Below, piece by piece: positions 10,899-20,415 of a stretch of DNA of 64,000 nucleotides (its first letter is position 1; the number at the start of each line of letters is the position of its first letter). Location: assembly GCF_014647055.1 (NCBI RefSeq), contig NZ_BMOL01000001.1:300501-364500 (forward strand). Direction: 5' to 3'. A model generated the notes under the pieces. That model was not told where the DNA came from, did not search any database, and saw nothing but the letters and a program-made list of their open reading frames with translations. This DNA comes from Deinococcus aerolatus (GTDB lineage Bacteria > Deinococcota > Deinococci > Deinococcales > Deinococcaceae). The position numbers and the translations under genes were made by a program.

Positions 10899-11399
10899 AT
10901 GAGTCTCGCCTTTCTGATTTTTCTGATGGCCTGGGTCGTGGGCATGGCCGCCACCTTCGTGCCGGTGCTGCCCGCCACGCTGATCATCTTTCTGGGGGCG
11001 CTGGGTGCCACGCTGCTGGACGGCTTTCAGGTGTGGCCGGACCTGCCGTTCCTGCTGACCTTCGGGGCCATCACGGTGCTGATCGGCTTCGTGGACAACC
11101 TGGCCTCGGCGTGGGGGGCGCGGCGCTACGGCGGCAGCAGGCAGGCGGTGTGGGGCGCATTACTCGGCGGGCTGGCCGGGCTGTTCATTCCCTTCGGGCT
11201 GCTGGTGGGTCCGCTGGCCGGGGCGCTGCTGGCCGAACTGCTGCTGGTACGCAAGAGCCTGCCCGACGCGCTGCGCTCGGCCTGGGGCACCCTGGTGGGC
11301 CTGCTGACGGGGCTGGCGGCCAAACTGGTGCTGCACCTGCTGATGGGCCTCTACGAGCTGTGGCGGCTGTGGGACCCGGCGCGCAGCGTCTTCGGCTAG
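10899..11399 (+). CDS. DUF456 family membrane protein
   Basis: A 166-residue, strongly hydrophobic protein with about four to five membrane helices. It matches the DUF456 family by its Gly/Ala-rich repeats and motifs [36 protein letters not shown] and [21 protein letters not shown]; the family has no known function. ATG 10899 is favoured over the open frame that starts inside the tRNA terminator, and TACTGT lies 8 nt upstream. Its stop codon overlaps by three bases the stop of the convergent membrane protein gene. Confidence 0.85.
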   Translation: MSLAFLIFLMAWVVGMAATFVPVLPATLIIFLGALGATLLDGFQVWPDLPFLLTFGAITVLIGFVDNLASAWGARRYGGSRQAVWGALLGGLAGLFIPFGLLVGPLAGALLAELLLVRKSLPDALRSAWGTLVGLLTGLAAKLVLHLLMGLYELWRLWDPARSVFG

Positions 11400-12157
11400 C
11401 GGGCGAACAGCAACGGCGAGACCCCAATCAGGCTGATGACCAGCGCGGGCAGCAGCGGCAGCAGCGTGCCCATGACCGCCTGAACAGGCCGCTCGGTCAG
11501 GTGGCGAAAGGCGGCGTAGACGAAACCGAACTGCGCCGCCGTGCCCAGCAGCGTGACCACCACCAGCCCGAACCCGGCGGAGGTCTGGGCCATGACCGCC
11601 AGTGCGGCGCGCTCCAGCACCCTAGGGTCCGTCCCCAGCGCGCCGGCACGGGCGACGTCCGGCATGAAGGCGGCGGCGGGCGTCAGCAGCGTGATCGCGA
11701 TCACCAGCAGGTACAGCGGGGGCATCAGCGCGAAGCTGGCCCCGTAAACCTCGGCGGCGCGGCCCCGGAACCCGGAGCCCACCCGGCCCAGCCCCCACAT
11801 CAGCACAAAGATAAACACGCTCAGAAAGGTCGTCCCCAGCGTGTTGACCGCGTAGCTCGCAACGTTGGGGGCCGCCGCGTCGCTGTGGGCCGCCGCAAAC
11901 ATGTTGGCATGACGCACCAGCAGCGTGTAGGCCAGCCCACCCAGCAGGCCCGAGACCACCGGCACCCAGACGTAGCGCCACCAGACCAGCTCCACCTCCT
12001 GCAGTTGCGCGGCGAAGCTGCGTGGGCTGGTCAGCAGCGTGGCGGGCGTGGGTGGGTCAGGCAGCGGCGCGGGGGCGCTGACCTTTCGGCGGGTCTGCCT
12101 GGCCCCGGTCTTGCTGGACGTGGTCTTGCTGGTGCTGGACTTGCGGGGAGGGGCCAT
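11396..12157 (-). CDS. Multi-pass membrane protein, possibly YIP1-type
   Basis: A protein of about 253 residues. A basic Ser/Thr/Lys-rich cytosolic N-terminus ([19 protein letters not shown]) is followed by five predicted membrane helices from about residue 65 onward. The arrangement resembles YIP1-domain proteins, but I have only weak similarity by eye. Two in-frame ATGs exist, 12169 and 12157. The first lies inside a TAGCAT hexamer that could be the -10 box, so 12157 is preferred although its 10-nt spacing is longer than usual. Confidence 0.7.
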   Translation of the reverse strand: MAPPRKSSTSKTTSSKTGARQTRRKVSAPAPLPDPPTPATLLTSPRSFAAQLQEVELVWWRYVWVPVVSGLLGGLAYTLLVRHANMFAAAHSDAAAPNVASYAVNTLGTTFLSVFIFVLMWGLGRVGSGFRGRAAEVYGASFALMPPLYLLVIAITLLTPAAAFMPDVARAGALGTDPRVLERAALAVMAQTSAGFGLVVVTLLGTAAQFGFVYAAFRHLTERPVQAVMGTLLPLLPALVISLIGVSPLLFAR

Positions 12158-12202
12158 AGACCCGGCCATGCTAGCGGCTGGGGCGCGGGACGCAACGCGG
12201 GA

Positions 12203-13180
12203 TCAGAACAACGCGTTTCGCAGGTCCGACACCCACAGGCCCACCTGTGGGAAGGTCAAGGCCACCGCCACCGCGCCGAACAGCGCAATCACCACGTAGG
12301 ACAGGCTCAACCACGGGCCGGGGGCGCAGCGCTCCTGCGGGTCCGGCCTGGGGGTCAGCCACAGGTGCAGCACCACCATCACCACGGTACCGAACAGCAG
12401 CGCCCCAACCGCCAGCGGAAGCTTGAGGGCCGGATTGCCCAGCAGTTCACTGGCCTGCGCCGGATCGCCCAGGTCCTTTCCGGCCAGCAAGGCGCCCAGC
12501 CCCACCGCCAGCGTGTTGTTCAGCGCGTGGACCACAACGCTGTCCCACAGGCTGCCGCTGTGCTGGGCAAGGCGCGCCAGCACGTAGGCCAGCGGCAGAA
12601 TCCCGGCGATGCTGGCCGGCACGCCGTGTGCCAGCGAAAAAACGAGGGTGGAGGTCAATGCCGCCACCGTGAAGCCCGCCGCCCGCTCGTGGCCGCGCAT
12701 CAGCAGGCCCCGGAAAGCGACTTCCTCGGCAAAGGGAATCAGCAGGCCTGCCGCCAGCAGCAGCACCCATACGTCCGGCCCACTGCTCAGGAACTGCGGC
12801 ACCGCGTCCACCCCGCCGGGAAAGAAGGTGATGTACGCCAGCACAAAGGCCCGCGAGGCCAGAAAGGCCAGCGCAAAGGCGGCCAGCGCCAGCCCCCATG
12901 ACGGCGGCGTGCGCCAGCGCGTGTCCCGGCCCAGGGCCTTCACCGTGGGACGAAAAAACAGGAAGGCGGCGGCCACCACCACCGCGAACGAGCCCAGCAG
13001 CGCCGTTCCCAGCGGCACGCGCTGGGCGATCAGCAGCGCCGAGACCACGTTCTGGATCACCAGCAGGCTCAGCGCGGCGCGGTTGCCGTCCACCGCCCGG
13101 ATACCGGGGGCAGGCCTGAGAGGCTGCGCCTCGTCCGGCCAGGGCGGGGAGGCGGGAGGGTCGGTGTCCGGCGCAGTCAT
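12203..13180 (-). CDS. CPBP family intramembrane metalloprotease
   Basis: A 325-residue integral membrane protein of the CAAX-protease/bacteriocin-processing (CPBP, ABI) family. All catalytic motifs are seen: EEVAFR (E152, E153, R157), FSLAH (H185) and HALNN (H218 to N222), inside a bundle of about eight helices. Such proteins act as membrane glutamic proteases or protein-maturation factors; the substrate here is unknown. ATG 13180 has TACCCT (13188-13193) 7 nt upstream, so a leaderless mRNA is likely. The gene is 45 bp upstream of the membrane protein gene on the same strand. Confidence 0.9.
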   Translation of the reverse strand: MTAPDTDPPASPPWPDEAQPLRPAPGIRAVDGNRAALSLLVIQNVVSALLIAQRVPLGTALLGSFAVVVAAAFLFFRPTVKALGRDTRWRTPPSWGLALAAFALAFLASRAFVLAYITFFPGGVDAVPQFLSSGPDVWVLLLAAGLLIPFAEEVAFRGLLMRGHERAAGFTVAALTSTLVFSLAHGVPASIAGILPLAYVLARLAQHSGSLWDSVVVHALNNTLAVGLGALLAGKDLGDPAQASELLGNPALKLPLAVGALLFGTVVMVVLHLWLTPRPDPQERCAPGPWLSLSYVVIALFGAVAVALTFPQVGLWVSDLRNALF

Positions 13181-13280
13181 GGTGTAGAGGGTACTGCGCT
13201 CCCCCGGCCCGCGCCTCCGCTGAAAGGGGGAGCTTCCTTGAGGTTGGGGCCGGGGACACAGGCAAGTTCTGGAGTTCGCT

Positions 13281-14294
13281 CTACGCGGTCAGCACCCCAA
13301 TCGCCCTGGCCAGAGCCTCATCTCCGGTCTGGTGATGCAGCACGAAGCGCACCGAGTCCGGCCCCAGGGCGCTGCCCAGCACGCCGCGCTCAGCCCAGCT
13401 CTCCACCTGCGCGGCGGCGTCCGGCAGCGTGACATAGATGATGTTGGTCTGCACGGCGGCGAGGTTCACGTCGAAACCCGCATTTGCCAGCGCCTCGGCC
13501 AGTTCGCGGGTGCGGCGGTGGTCCTCCCTGAGCAGGGCCGGGCCGTCGCGCAGGGCCACCAGCGCGGCGGCGGCCAGCACCCCGGCCTGCCGCATGCCGC
13601 CGCCCAGCATCTTGCGGTAGCGGTGGGCCTGCCGCATCTGCTCGGCGCTGCCCACCAGCACGCTGCCCACCGGTGCGCCCAGTCCCTTGCTGAGGCACAC
13701 GCTGACGGTGTGAAAGTGCCGCGTGATCTCAGTGACGGGCACGTCCAGTGCCGCCGCCGCGTTGAAAACCCGTGCGCCGTCCAGATGCAGGGGCAGGCCC
13801 TCGGTGTCGGCCACTGCGCGAATCTGCTCAATGACTTCCAGCGGAATGACCGTGCCACCCGCCTTGTTGTGGGTGTTTTCCAGGCTGATCAGGCCGGTGG
13901 GCGACTGGTGAATGCTGTGGCGCACCGCCAGCCGCACGTCCCCGGGGGCCGGCACCCCCAGCGGCGCGGGCACGAAGCGCGGGACCACACCAGAGAAAGC
14001 CGCCATCATGCCCAGTTCCCACTCGTAGATGTGGCTGCCCTCGGCGCAGATGACCTCCTCGCCCCGGCGGGTGTGCAGGGCAATCGCCACCTGATTGGTC
14101 ATGCTGCCGGACGGCATGAACAGGCCCGCCTCGTGGCCGGTCAGGCGGGCGACTTCGGCCTGCAACTCGTTGACGGTGGGGTCCTCGCCGTACACGTCGT
14201 CGCCCACCGCCGCCGACGCCATCGCGGCGCGCATTTCGGGGGTGGGCGTGGTGACGGTGTCGGAACGGAGGTCGGCAATTACAGGACGGGCCAT
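13281..14294 (-). CDS. ltaE: Low-specificity L-threonine aldolase
   Basis: A cytosolic PLP enzyme that cleaves L-threonine and L-allo-threonine to glycine and acetaldehyde. The 337-residue protein has the family pattern: [20 protein letters not shown] at the N-terminus, [54 protein letters not shown], and the PLP-binding Lys in [17 protein letters not shown] 14294 is preferred over ATG 14303 because the latter lies in the TAGCAT hexamer 7 nt upstream, leaving 14294 as the leaderless start. Confidence 0.94.
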   Translation of the reverse strand: MARPVIADLRSDTVTTPTPEMRAAMASAAVGDDVYGEDPTVNELQAEVARLTGHEAGLFMPSGSMTNQVAIALHTRRGEEVICAEGSHIYEWELGMMAAFSGVVPRFVPAPLGVPAPGDVRLAVRHSIHQSPTGLISLENTHNKAGGTVIPLEVIEQIRAVADTEGLPLHLDGARVFNAAAALDVPVTEITRHFHTVSVCLSKGLGAPVGSVLVGSAEQMRQAHRYRKMLGGGMRQAGVLAAAALVALRDGPALLREDHRRTRELAEALANAGFDVNLAAVQTNIIYVTLPDAAAQVESWAERGVLGSALGPDSVRFVLHHQTGDEALARAIGVLTA

Positions 14295-14332
14295 GTCCAC
14301 CATGCTAGCGAACTGCGCCCCAGACTTCGCGT

Positions 14333-15772
14333 TCAGTCCCGCACGAACACCTTCATCTGCTTGATGCCGCCGCCGATGTAGCTGGCCGGGTTGAAGTCAT
14401 CCCAGGGCACCCAGCGCACGGTGACGCTGCTGTGCTCCACGTCGTCTGCGGTTAGGCCCAGCTTGAGGGGCTTCTGGCGGCCGTCTGGCAGGGTGGCGGT
14501 GACGGTCAGGGTGTAGCGGCCCAACGGCAGGTCATTGAAGTTGGTGCTGTGGTACTGCCATCCCTGGCCCAATGTTGTGCGGCCCCCGCCGTTGGGGTCA
14601 GTATAAGGATACCCACCGGGAGGGGCGAGCGGCGCGGCCTTGAAGGTATAAACGACAGGTTTTCCCGTGCTGCCGTCCACCAGCTTGCCCTGGGGCGTGA
14701 AGGTTGCCGTGATGGTGCTGCCGCCGGGGGCCGCGCCGGGCGTCACAGCACTGTACTTCTCGGCGCAGTACGCCTTGGCCGGCAGGCCGCAGTAGCTGAA
14801 ATCAACGCTTGAACCGTAGAAATCATCGTACCGATTGGCCCCGGCGCCACTGCCCGCCCGCAGGCCGGACAGCTTCCAGCGGAAGTTGAGGTTGCCGCCC
14901 TCGCTGGAGTCCACGCTGGTGCTGGGGTTGCCGCTGGCCGGGTCCATAAAGAACGAGAAGGTCTGACCTTCAAACGTGGTGGTGTACGAGGCCTTGGCCT
15001 GATACCGCCCGTCCGGCACGCGCAGGCTGTAGGTACCGTCCGCCTTCGTCTCGGTCTCGAAATTGGTTTTCTGGCCCTGGGTGAAGGTGGTGCCGCTGAT
15101 GAAGACCCGCGCGCCCGCCAGCGGCCGGCCCTGGGTGTCCAGCACCAGCCCGCTGACGTAGCCGGGTTTGGTGGTGGGCGGTTTAGCGCTGGCCGCGGGC
15201 GCAGCGGGCTTGGCGGGGGCGGGCGCGGGCGCAGGTTTGGCTGGGCTGGCCGCCGGTGCAGCAGGCTTGGCGGGGGCCGGCGCGGGTTTGGGAACACTGG
15301 CCGCCGGTGCGCTGGGTTGCAGCGCAGGAGTGGGCTTGGCCGGGGCTTTGGCCGCCACTGGCTTGAGCACACACCAGGCCAGCACGGTTGCTCCCTCGGC
15401 TTCCAGCCACAGTCCGGCCAGCGCCTGCTGGGGGCCGCTCAGCGCAAACGCCACGGCCCGGCCATCTTCATCGTCGCTGCTGTCCAGCACGCGGTAGGTG
15501 TAACCCAGGGCCTTGACCCCGCCGTTGAAGGTTTCCTCCAGCCCCTCTTCAGGCTCGGTCCACACCACGTATTCGCTCTTCGTGCAGCTGCTCCCGGCGG
15601 CGCTGGCCGCGTCGCGCAGGCTTGAGGCCAGATCATCGACGGCGGCGCGGTCAGTCACGATCACCGCGCCCTCGTTGAACGAGGCGGGCACCAGGGTGCT
15701 GCTGGGGCCAGCGGCCAGCGCCGAAAACGCACCACACAGAAGAAACGACAGCAGGCGAACGGTTCCCTTCAT
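14333..15772 (-). CDS. Exported protein with Pro/Ala/Lys linker and carboxypeptidase-regulatory-like domain
   Basis: A 479-residue secreted or envelope protein. The signal peptide [20 protein letters not shown] precedes a DUF4864-sized N-terminal domain (about 25-135). A low-complexity linker built of [11 protein letters not shown] repeats (about 135-205) follows, then a carboxypeptidase-regulatory-like/Cna-B beta-sandwich (about 208-290, with [20 protein letters not shown]) and a long C-terminal domain ending in [17 protein letters not shown] 15772 follows a Shine-Dalgarno (GAGGTG, 5 nt spacing) and is preferred to ATG 15784. Two of the few cysteines in the C-terminal part may form a disulfide. 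Function unknown. Confidence 0.82.
   Translation of the reverse strand: MKGTVRLLSFLLCGAFSALAAGPSSTLVPASFNEGAVIVTDRAAVDDLASSLRDAASAAGSSCTKSEYVVWTEPEEGLEETFNGGVKALGYTYRVLDSSDDEDGRAVAFALSGPQQALAGLWLEAEGATVLAWCVLKPVAAKAPAKPTPALQPSAPAASVPKPAPAPAKPAAPAASPAKPAPAPAPAKPAAPAASAKPPTTKPGYVSGLVLDTQGRPLAGARVFISGTTFTQGQKTNFETETKADGTYSLRVPDGRYQAKASYTTTFEGQTFSFFMDPASGNPSTSVDSSEGGNLNFRWKLSGLRAGSGAGANRYDDFYGSSVDFSYCGLPAKAYCAEKYSAVTPGAAPGGSTITATFTPQGKLVDGSTGKPVVYTFKAAPLAPPGGYPYTDPNGGGRTTLGQGWQYHSTNFNDLPLGRYTLTVTATLPDGRQKPLKLGLTADDVEHSSVTVRWVPWDDFNPASYIGGGIKQMKVFVRD
15180..15335 (-). repeat. Low-complexity coding repeat (Ala/Pro/Lys linker)
   Basis: Imperfect tandem units coding for variations of [12 protein letters not shown]. 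The DNA is GGC/GGG-rich with recurring nggcttggcgggggc segments, so length variation between strains by slippage is likely. It separates the two folded halves of the exported protein. Confidence 0.7.
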
Positions 15773-15931
15773 ACGACACCTCATCAGGTCTGCGACGGGG
15801 CTTATGCGGCCACTATGCTTTCGGAGCCTTCGAATTGAAGATTTGGTTGGATGGAGAGAGGCATTCAGTCTAAGCAGACCGGGGTCAGGTTTCCAGCCCT
15901 CACCCCCATCGCCACCCGCACGGTCCTGCCC

Positions 15932-17947
15932 CTACCCCGCCGCCACCTCCGCCCGCCGCTCCTCGATGATCCGCTTCGCCAGATGGTCCGGCACATCCTG
16001 GTAGCCGTGCGGCTTGACGGAAAAGGCCCCCCGGTCCCCGGTCAGCGAGCGCAGGTCGGCGCTGTAGTTCTGCAACTCCGCCTGCGGCACCACGGCGCTG
16101 ATGGTGATGACCGTGCCGCCGGTGTCCATGCCCTGCACGCGGGCGCGGCGCGTTTGCAGGTCGCTGATCAGGTCGCCGGTGAACGAGGCGGGCGCACGCA
16201 CCTTGAGCAGGACGGCAGGTTCCAGCAGGCCGGGCCGGGCCTGTTCCAGCGCATTTTTCAGCGCCATGCTGCCCGCCATGCGGAAGGCGATGTCCGAACT
16301 GTCCACCTCGTGGTAGCTGCCGTCCAGCACCGTCACGTGCACGTCCTGAAGCGGGTAGCCGGCCAGACTGCCCTTCTGCATGGCGTCTTGCACGCCCTTC
16401 TCGATGCTGGGCAGGTACTTGCCGGGAATCGCGCCGCCCACCACGGCACTTTTAAAGCCGAAGCCCTCGCCGGGTTCAATACGGATCGTGCAGTCGCCGT
16501 ACTGCCCGTGGCCGCCGCTCTGCTTCTTGTGTTTGCCCTGGGCCTGCGCGGCGGCGTGAATGGTTTCGCGGTAGGGAATCTGCGGCGTGGTGGTGGTCAC
16601 GGTCACACCCTGGGCCGCCAGTTTCTCGGCGGCAATGGTCAGGTGCATGTCGCCCATGCCGCTCAGCAGTTGCTCCCCGGTCTGCAGGTCACGCTGGAAG
16701 TGCAGCGTCGGGTCTTCCTCCATCAGACGGGTCAGCGCCGCGCCCAGTTTGTCCTCGTCCTGGCGGGTTGCAGGGTGCAGGGCCACCGTGTGTGCCGGGT
16801 CGGGCAGCCACAGCGCGTCATACTGGATGGGATGGGCAGGATCGGCCAGCGTGTCCCCGGCGTGCAGGTCACCCAGCTTGGTCAGCACGCCGATCATGCC
16901 GGCCCGCAGCTCCGGCACCTCGGTCAGTTCCTTGCCGTTGATCAGGTAGAGGTGGGCCGGTTTGACCTCGGCACCATCGCGTGAGGTGTTCAGCACCGTG
17001 TCGCCGGGCCTGAGGGTGCCGCTGTACACCCGGATGTACGCCAGCTTGCCCACAAAGGGATCGATGCTGACCCGCCACACGCGGGCGCTGAAGGGAGCGT
17101 CGGGCAGCGGCTCGCGGTTCTGGCCGTCCTGCCCGGTGGTGGGGCCACGCTCGCGGGCGCTACGCAGGCCCGTGACCAGCAGGTCCAGCAGCTGCGCCAG
17201 CCCCACACCCGTCGTGGCGCTGACCGGAAGGACCGGGTACAGGGTTCCCGCATGCACGGCCCGCAGAAAGGCGGCGTGCAGGTCATCGACGCCGATCTTC
17301 TCGCCTTCCAGAAAGCGTTCCATCAGCGCGTCGTCGGATTCAATGATGGCGTCGGTCAGGCTGTCCCGCGCTTCTTTCAGCACCGAGCGCAGGTCGGAAG
17401 GCACCTCTGCCCCATCCCCGGTTTCCCCGGTCAGGACGTTCACCACCCCCCGGAAGTCCGCCCCCTCGCCGACAGGCAGATACAGCGGGGCGACATTGCC
17501 CGGCAGGCTGGAGCGCAGGTCCGCCAGCACCGCCGAGAAGTTGGCCCGCTCCCGGTCCATCTTGTTGACGGCGATCAGGCGCGGCATGTTGAAGCGGTCA
17601 GCGGTGGCCCACACCCGTTCGGTGCCCACCTCCACGCCGCTCACGCCGCTGACCACCATCAGGGCGGCGTCGGCGGCGCGGATGGCCCCCCGGATCTCGC
17701 GCACGAAGTCGGCGTAACCGGGGGTATCCAGCATGGTGATGTCGGTGCCGTCATGGCTCAGGCGCACCACGCCGGTGGTGATGGAAAAGCCGTGCGCCTT
17801 CTCGGCGTCGGTGTGATCGCTCTGGGTGGTGCCGTCCTCGACTTTGCCAGGACGTGAAATGGCCCCGCTGTGGTGCAGCAGGGCTTCGCAGAGCGTGGTT
17901 TTCCCGGCGCCGCTGTGCGCGGCGAGACTCACAATACGAACGGGCAT
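15932..17947 (-). CDS. EF-G-like GTPase, EF-G-2 type
   Basis: A 671-residue translational GTPase paralogous to EF-G, closest by layout to Thermus EF-G-2. The G domain has [10 protein letters not shown] (P-loop; canonical EF-G has AHIDAGKTT), DTPGYADF and NKMD. Domain II starts near [20 protein letters not shown], domain IV carries [21 protein letters not shown], and domain V ends the protein. Switch I is shorter and differs from EF-G. EF-G-2 proteins bind GTP on ribosomes but their physiological role is unresolved. ATG 17947 gives the conserved start ([13 protein letters not shown]). It is divergent from metG, sharing a 382-bp intergenic region. Confidence 0.9.
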   Translation of the reverse strand: MPVRIVSLAAHSGAGKTTLCEALLHHSGAISRPGKVEDGTTQSDHTDAEKAHGFSITTGVVRLSHDGTDITMLDTPGYADFVREIRGAIRAADAALMVVSGVSGVEVGTERVWATADRFNMPRLIAVNKMDRERANFSAVLADLRSSLPGNVAPLYLPVGEGADFRGVVNVLTGETGDGAEVPSDLRSVLKEARDSLTDAIIESDDALMERFLEGEKIGVDDLHAAFLRAVHAGTLYPVLPVSATTGVGLAQLLDLLVTGLRSARERGPTTGQDGQNREPLPDAPFSARVWRVSIDPFVGKLAYIRVYSGTLRPGDTVLNTSRDGAEVKPAHLYLINGKELTEVPELRAGMIGVLTKLGDLHAGDTLADPAHPIQYDALWLPDPAHTVALHPATRQDEDKLGAALTRLMEEDPTLHFQRDLQTGEQLLSGMGDMHLTIAAEKLAAQGVTVTTTTPQIPYRETIHAAAQAQGKHKKQSGGHGQYGDCTIRIEPGEGFGFKSAVVGGAIPGKYLPSIEKGVQDAMQKGSLAGYPLQDVHVTVLDGSYHEVDSSDIAFRMAGSMALKNALEQARPGLLEPAVLLKVRAPASFTGDLISDLQTRRARVQGMDTGGTVITISAVVPQAELQNYSADLRSLTGDRGAFSVKPHGYQDVPDHLAKRIIEERRAEVAAG

Positions 17948-18135
17948 TCTTGAACCACCGATCCTTTTCTGGTTAAAAAGAGGGGGCGGGGCGAACGGCC
18001 TCCGGCGCGGACGTGATTTTGGTGGAACCAATGTACACCTGATCTGCGGCGCCCAACCCAACGCTGTGGCGGTCGCCTGTCTCTGCGCCATTTCCCGAAT
18101 TCCCTTTTTTCCTCACCCAGCCCTACATTGCTCCC

Positions 18136-18183
18136 ATGACCTGCCCCCAGCCCGTGATGATGCGAACGCCCCTGCGCCCCTGA
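18136..18183 (+). CDS. Putative metG leader peptide with tandem Met codons
   Basis: A 15-codon [18 protein letters not shown], ends 146 bp before the metG start. Its ATG lies 6 nt after TACATT (18124-18129), so it would be translated from a leaderless transcript. Codons 8 and 9 are tandem ATG. The ORF overlaps the 5' arm and loop of a perfect 10-bp hairpin (18143-18152 with 18186-18195) and precedes an intrinsic terminator (18197-18245). The layout suggests sensing of charged Met-tRNA; this is inference, and a canonical antiterminator was not found. Confidence 0.45.
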   Translation: MTCPQPVMMRTPLRP

Positions 18184-18195
18184 GTGGCTGGGGGC
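18143..18195 (+). promoter_or_regulatory. Leader hairpin P1 enclosing Met codons upstream of metG
   Basis: GCCCCCAGCC (18143-18152) and GGCTGGGGGC (18186-18195) are exact reverse complements: 10 bp with a 33-nt loop that contains ATGATG at 18157-18162. It is directly followed (one base) by the terminator stem, so both helices could stack. Confidence 0.6.
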
Positions 18196-18196
18196 C

Positions 18197-18245
18197 TGAA
18201 GGCGGGATGCGTTCCGTCCAAGAGCCGCAACCCGCCTTCACTTTT
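18197..18245 (+). terminator. metG: Intrinsic terminator (probable attenuator) in the metG leader
   Basis: TGAAGGCGGG (18197-18206) and CCCGCCTTCA (18231-18240) form a perfect 10-bp stem with a 24-nt loop, followed by CTTTTTCC. It lies between the TACATT promoter and the metG gene on the coding strand, with no long gene of its own upstream, which fits premature termination control. An alternative pairing of 18164-18172 with 18204-18214 (9 bp, 2-nt bulge) would disturb it. Confidence 0.7.
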
Positions 18246-18274
18246 TCCGTATCCTGTAGAGGTTGTCCGCCCCG

Positions 18275-18318
18275 CCTCTCATCAGGGCGTGGTGCCTGTC
18301 GGGTACAGGGCGGAGAGG
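18275..18318 (+). promoter_or_regulatory. metG: Possible sequestering structure over the metG Shine-Dalgarno
   Basis: CCTCTC (18275-18280) is the exact complement of GAGAGG (18313-18318), which is part of the purine-rich metG ribosome binding region. Inside it CCTGT (18295-18299) pairs with ACAGG (18305-18309). It may tune metG translation. Evidence is base pairing by eye only. Confidence 0.3.
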
Positions 18319-18329
18319 AAGGAAACAGC

Positions 18330-20345
18330 ATGAGCGACCACCAACAGAACAACGAATTCATCATCACCACCGCCATCGATTACGCCAACGGCGAGCCGCA
18401 CATCGGGCACGTCTACGAGAAGATTCTGGGCGACGCCATCGCGCGTTACCAGCGGCTCTCGGGGCGCGACGTGACCTTCGTGATGGGCACCGACGAGCAC
18501 GGCGAGAAGATCAGCAAGGCCGCCGCCAAGGCCGGGGTCACGCCGCAGGAACTGGTGGACGACCTGAGTGACCGCGCCTTCCGGGGGCTGTGGGACCGGC
18601 TGGACATCAGCTATGACGCCTTCATCCGCACGACCTCCCAGCGCCACAAGAAGTTCGTGCAGGACGTCTTGCAGCGCGTGTACGACGCCGGGGACATCTA
18701 CTTCGCCGAGTACGAGGGCCTGTACTCCGTGGGCGCCGAACGCTACGTGACCGACAAGGAACTGGTAGAGGGGCCAGACGGCGTGCGCCGCTACCCCGGT
18801 GACCCCCAGCCGCCGGAGCTGAGGCGCGAGGCCAACTACTTTTTCAGGATGGAAAAGTACCAGGACTGGCTGCTGGAGACCCTCAAGGCCAATCCCACGC
18901 TGATCCAGCCCGCCGGGTACCGCAACGAGGTGCTGGAAATGCTCTCGGAGCCGATCGGCCCCCTGAGCATCAGTCGCCCGAAAAGCCGCGTGCCGTGGGG
19001 CATCGAGCTGCCCTGGGACGCCGATCACGTGACCTACGTGTGGTTTGACGCGCTGCTGTCGTATCTGACGCCATTTGTGGCGGGCGGCCGTGACCCGGCG
19101 ACGGTCAGCGGAGTGGCGTGGCACGTCATCGGCAAGGACATTCTCAAGCCGCACGCGGTGTTCTGGCCCACCATGCTGAGGGCGGCAGGTTATCCGCTGT
19201 ACCGCAAGCTGGTGGTGCACAGCCACATCCTGGCCGAGGACGGCCGCAAGATGGGCAAGTCGCTGGGCAACGCGATCAACCCGCAGCAGCTGGTCAAGGA
19301 CTTTCCGGTGGACGCCATCCGCTACACCCTGCTGCGCGAGGCCTCGCTGGGCGCGGACAGCCCCTACGGCGAGGGCATTCTGGTATCCCGCCTGAACAGC
19401 GACCTGGCCAACGATCTGGGCAACCTGCTGTCGCGCACCGTCAGCATGATCCACAAGTACCGGGGCGGCGTGCTGCCCACCGCCGCCGAGCCGGGTGACC
19501 GCGAACGCCGAATCGAGGCGGCGGCGCTGGCCCTGCCGGGACAGATTCTGGCCCTGGTGGATGACCTCAAGATCAACATGGCGATTGAAGCCGCCATGAA
19601 CTTCGTGCGTGACCTGAACCGCTACATCGCCGAGAGCGCGCCGTGGAATCTGGCCAAGTCCGACGACACCGCCCGTCGGCTGGACACCGTGCTGTACACC
19701 GCCGCCGAGGGGCTGCGCGTCGCGTCGGTGTGTCTGGAGGCCGTGATTCCCGGCAAGGCCCGCGAGCTGCGCGCCCAGCTGGGCCTGGGCGGCCAGACCT
19801 ACACCCTGACCGGCGCCTGGGGCCTGATTCCGGCGGGCACCCGCGTGCCGGGCGGGCCAATCCTGTTCCCGAAACCAGAACTGCCCCAGCCGGAGCCGGA
19901 AGCGGGCACGGGAAAGCCGGGCAGGCCCCAGAAGCCCGCCCAGAAGGAGAAGAAAGCCATGCATGCCATTGCTGAACCCGCCGCACCTGTGGCCAGCGCC
20001 ACCCCCGCCGAGACCGAGGCCCTGATTTCCATCGACGACTTTGCCCGCATTGACCTGCGCGTGGCCGAGGTCATCGCCTGCGAGGCAGTGGCGAAGGCCG
20101 ACAAACTGCTGAAGCTGACTGTCAGGATGGGCGAGGAAACGCGCACGGTGGTCAGCGGGATTCGCAAGTGGTACGAGCCCGAAGCGCTGGTGGGCCGCAA
20201 GGTGATTCTGGTGGCCAACCTCAAACCTGCCAAACTGCGCGGCATTGAATCTCAGGGCATGATCCTGGCCGCCGAGGACGACGCGGGCAATCTGGATCTG
20301 GTGGGCCTGACGCTGGACCTGCCCAGCGGAACAAAGGTGCGCTAA
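18330..20345 (+). CDS. metG: Methionyl-tRNA synthetase with C-terminal tRNA-binding domain
   Basis: This class I synthetase charges tRNA-Met in the cytosol. The 671-residue protein has the catalytic Rossmann domain with the HIGH motif (PHIGHVYEK), KMGKS (KMSKS loop), the anticodon-binding helical domain, a Pro/Lys-rich linker (about 515-560), and an EMAP-II/Trbp111-like domain (about 565-671, [17 protein letters not shown] to LPSGTKVR) that aids tRNA binding and dimerisation. Unlike typical MetRS, the connective-peptide zinc knuckle has lost its cysteines: [14 protein letters not shown] stands where YCxxCExF is expected. ATG 18330 follows AGAGGAAGGAA. A structured leader with terminator lies upstream. 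An internal SD-ATG pair at 19959 could produce the last domain alone. Confidence 0.96.
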   Translation: MSDHQQNNEFIITTAIDYANGEPHIGHVYEKILGDAIARYQRLSGRDVTFVMGTDEHGEKISKAAAKAGVTPQELVDDLSDRAFRGLWDRLDISYDAFIRTTSQRHKKFVQDVLQRVYDAGDIYFAEYEGLYSVGAERYVTDKELVEGPDGVRRYPGDPQPPELRREANYFFRMEKYQDWLLETLKANPTLIQPAGYRNEVLEMLSEPIGPLSISRPKSRVPWGIELPWDADHVTYVWFDALLSYLTPFVAGGRDPATVSGVAWHVIGKDILKPHAVFWPTMLRAAGYPLYRKLVVHSHILAEDGRKMGKSLGNAINPQQLVKDFPVDAIRYTLLREASLGADSPYGEGILVSRLNSDLANDLGNLLSRTVSMIHKYRGGVLPTAAEPGDRERRIEAAALALPGQILALVDDLKINMAIEAAMNFVRDLNRYIAESAPWNLAKSDDTARRLDTVLYTAAEGLRVASVCLEAVIPGKARELRAQLGLGGQTYTLTGAWGLIPAGTRVPGGPILFPKPELPQPEPEAGTGKPGRPQKPAQKEKKAMHAIAEPAAPVASATPAETEALISIDDFARIDLRVAEVIACEAVAKADKLLKLTVRMGEETRTVVSGIRKWYEPEALVGRKVILVANLKPAKLRGIESQGMILAAEDDAGNLDLVGLTLDLPSGTKVR

Positions 20346-20364
20346 GGGCTTCAGCCGCATTGAC

Positions 20365-20407
20365 AAGCTGCCGGAGGGATGTTCGCCTCCGGCAGCTTTG
20401 CTTTTCA
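20365..20407. terminator. Strong terminator after metG
   Basis: A perfect 13-bp stem (20365-20377 with 20386-20398), loop of 8 nt, followed by TGCTTTTC. It may also serve the convergent pseudogene on the reverse strand. Confidence 0.88.
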
Positions 20408-20415
20408 ATGAACGC

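Noticed and set aside
10832..12901. Long plus-strand ORF (689 codons) across DUF456, a membrane protein gene and the CPBP gene
   Set aside because: Composition is dominated by Gly, Arg, Gln and His as expected for a GC-rich shadow frame, and it overlaps three well-supported genes in other frames.
15180..15335. Repeated units that might be taken for a CRISPR or VNTR array
   Set aside because: They encode an Ala/Pro/Lys linker in frame, units are short and imperfect, with no spacers and no cas genes.
15836..15930. tRNA-like stretch (hairpin GTCT-AAGC-AGAC followed by a GGGGTCAGG segment and CGCCA)
   Set aside because: No complete cloverleaf can be formed: the T-arm and acceptor pairing fail. 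Probably chance similarity, and no integration site or mobile gene lies near it.
18281..18300. T-box-like sequence AGGGCGTGGTGCC upstream of metG
   Set aside because: It resembles the T-box AGGGTGGNACC only loosely, lies after rather than before the terminator, and no full Stem I with specifier bulge was seen. Kept only as a test in the metG finding.
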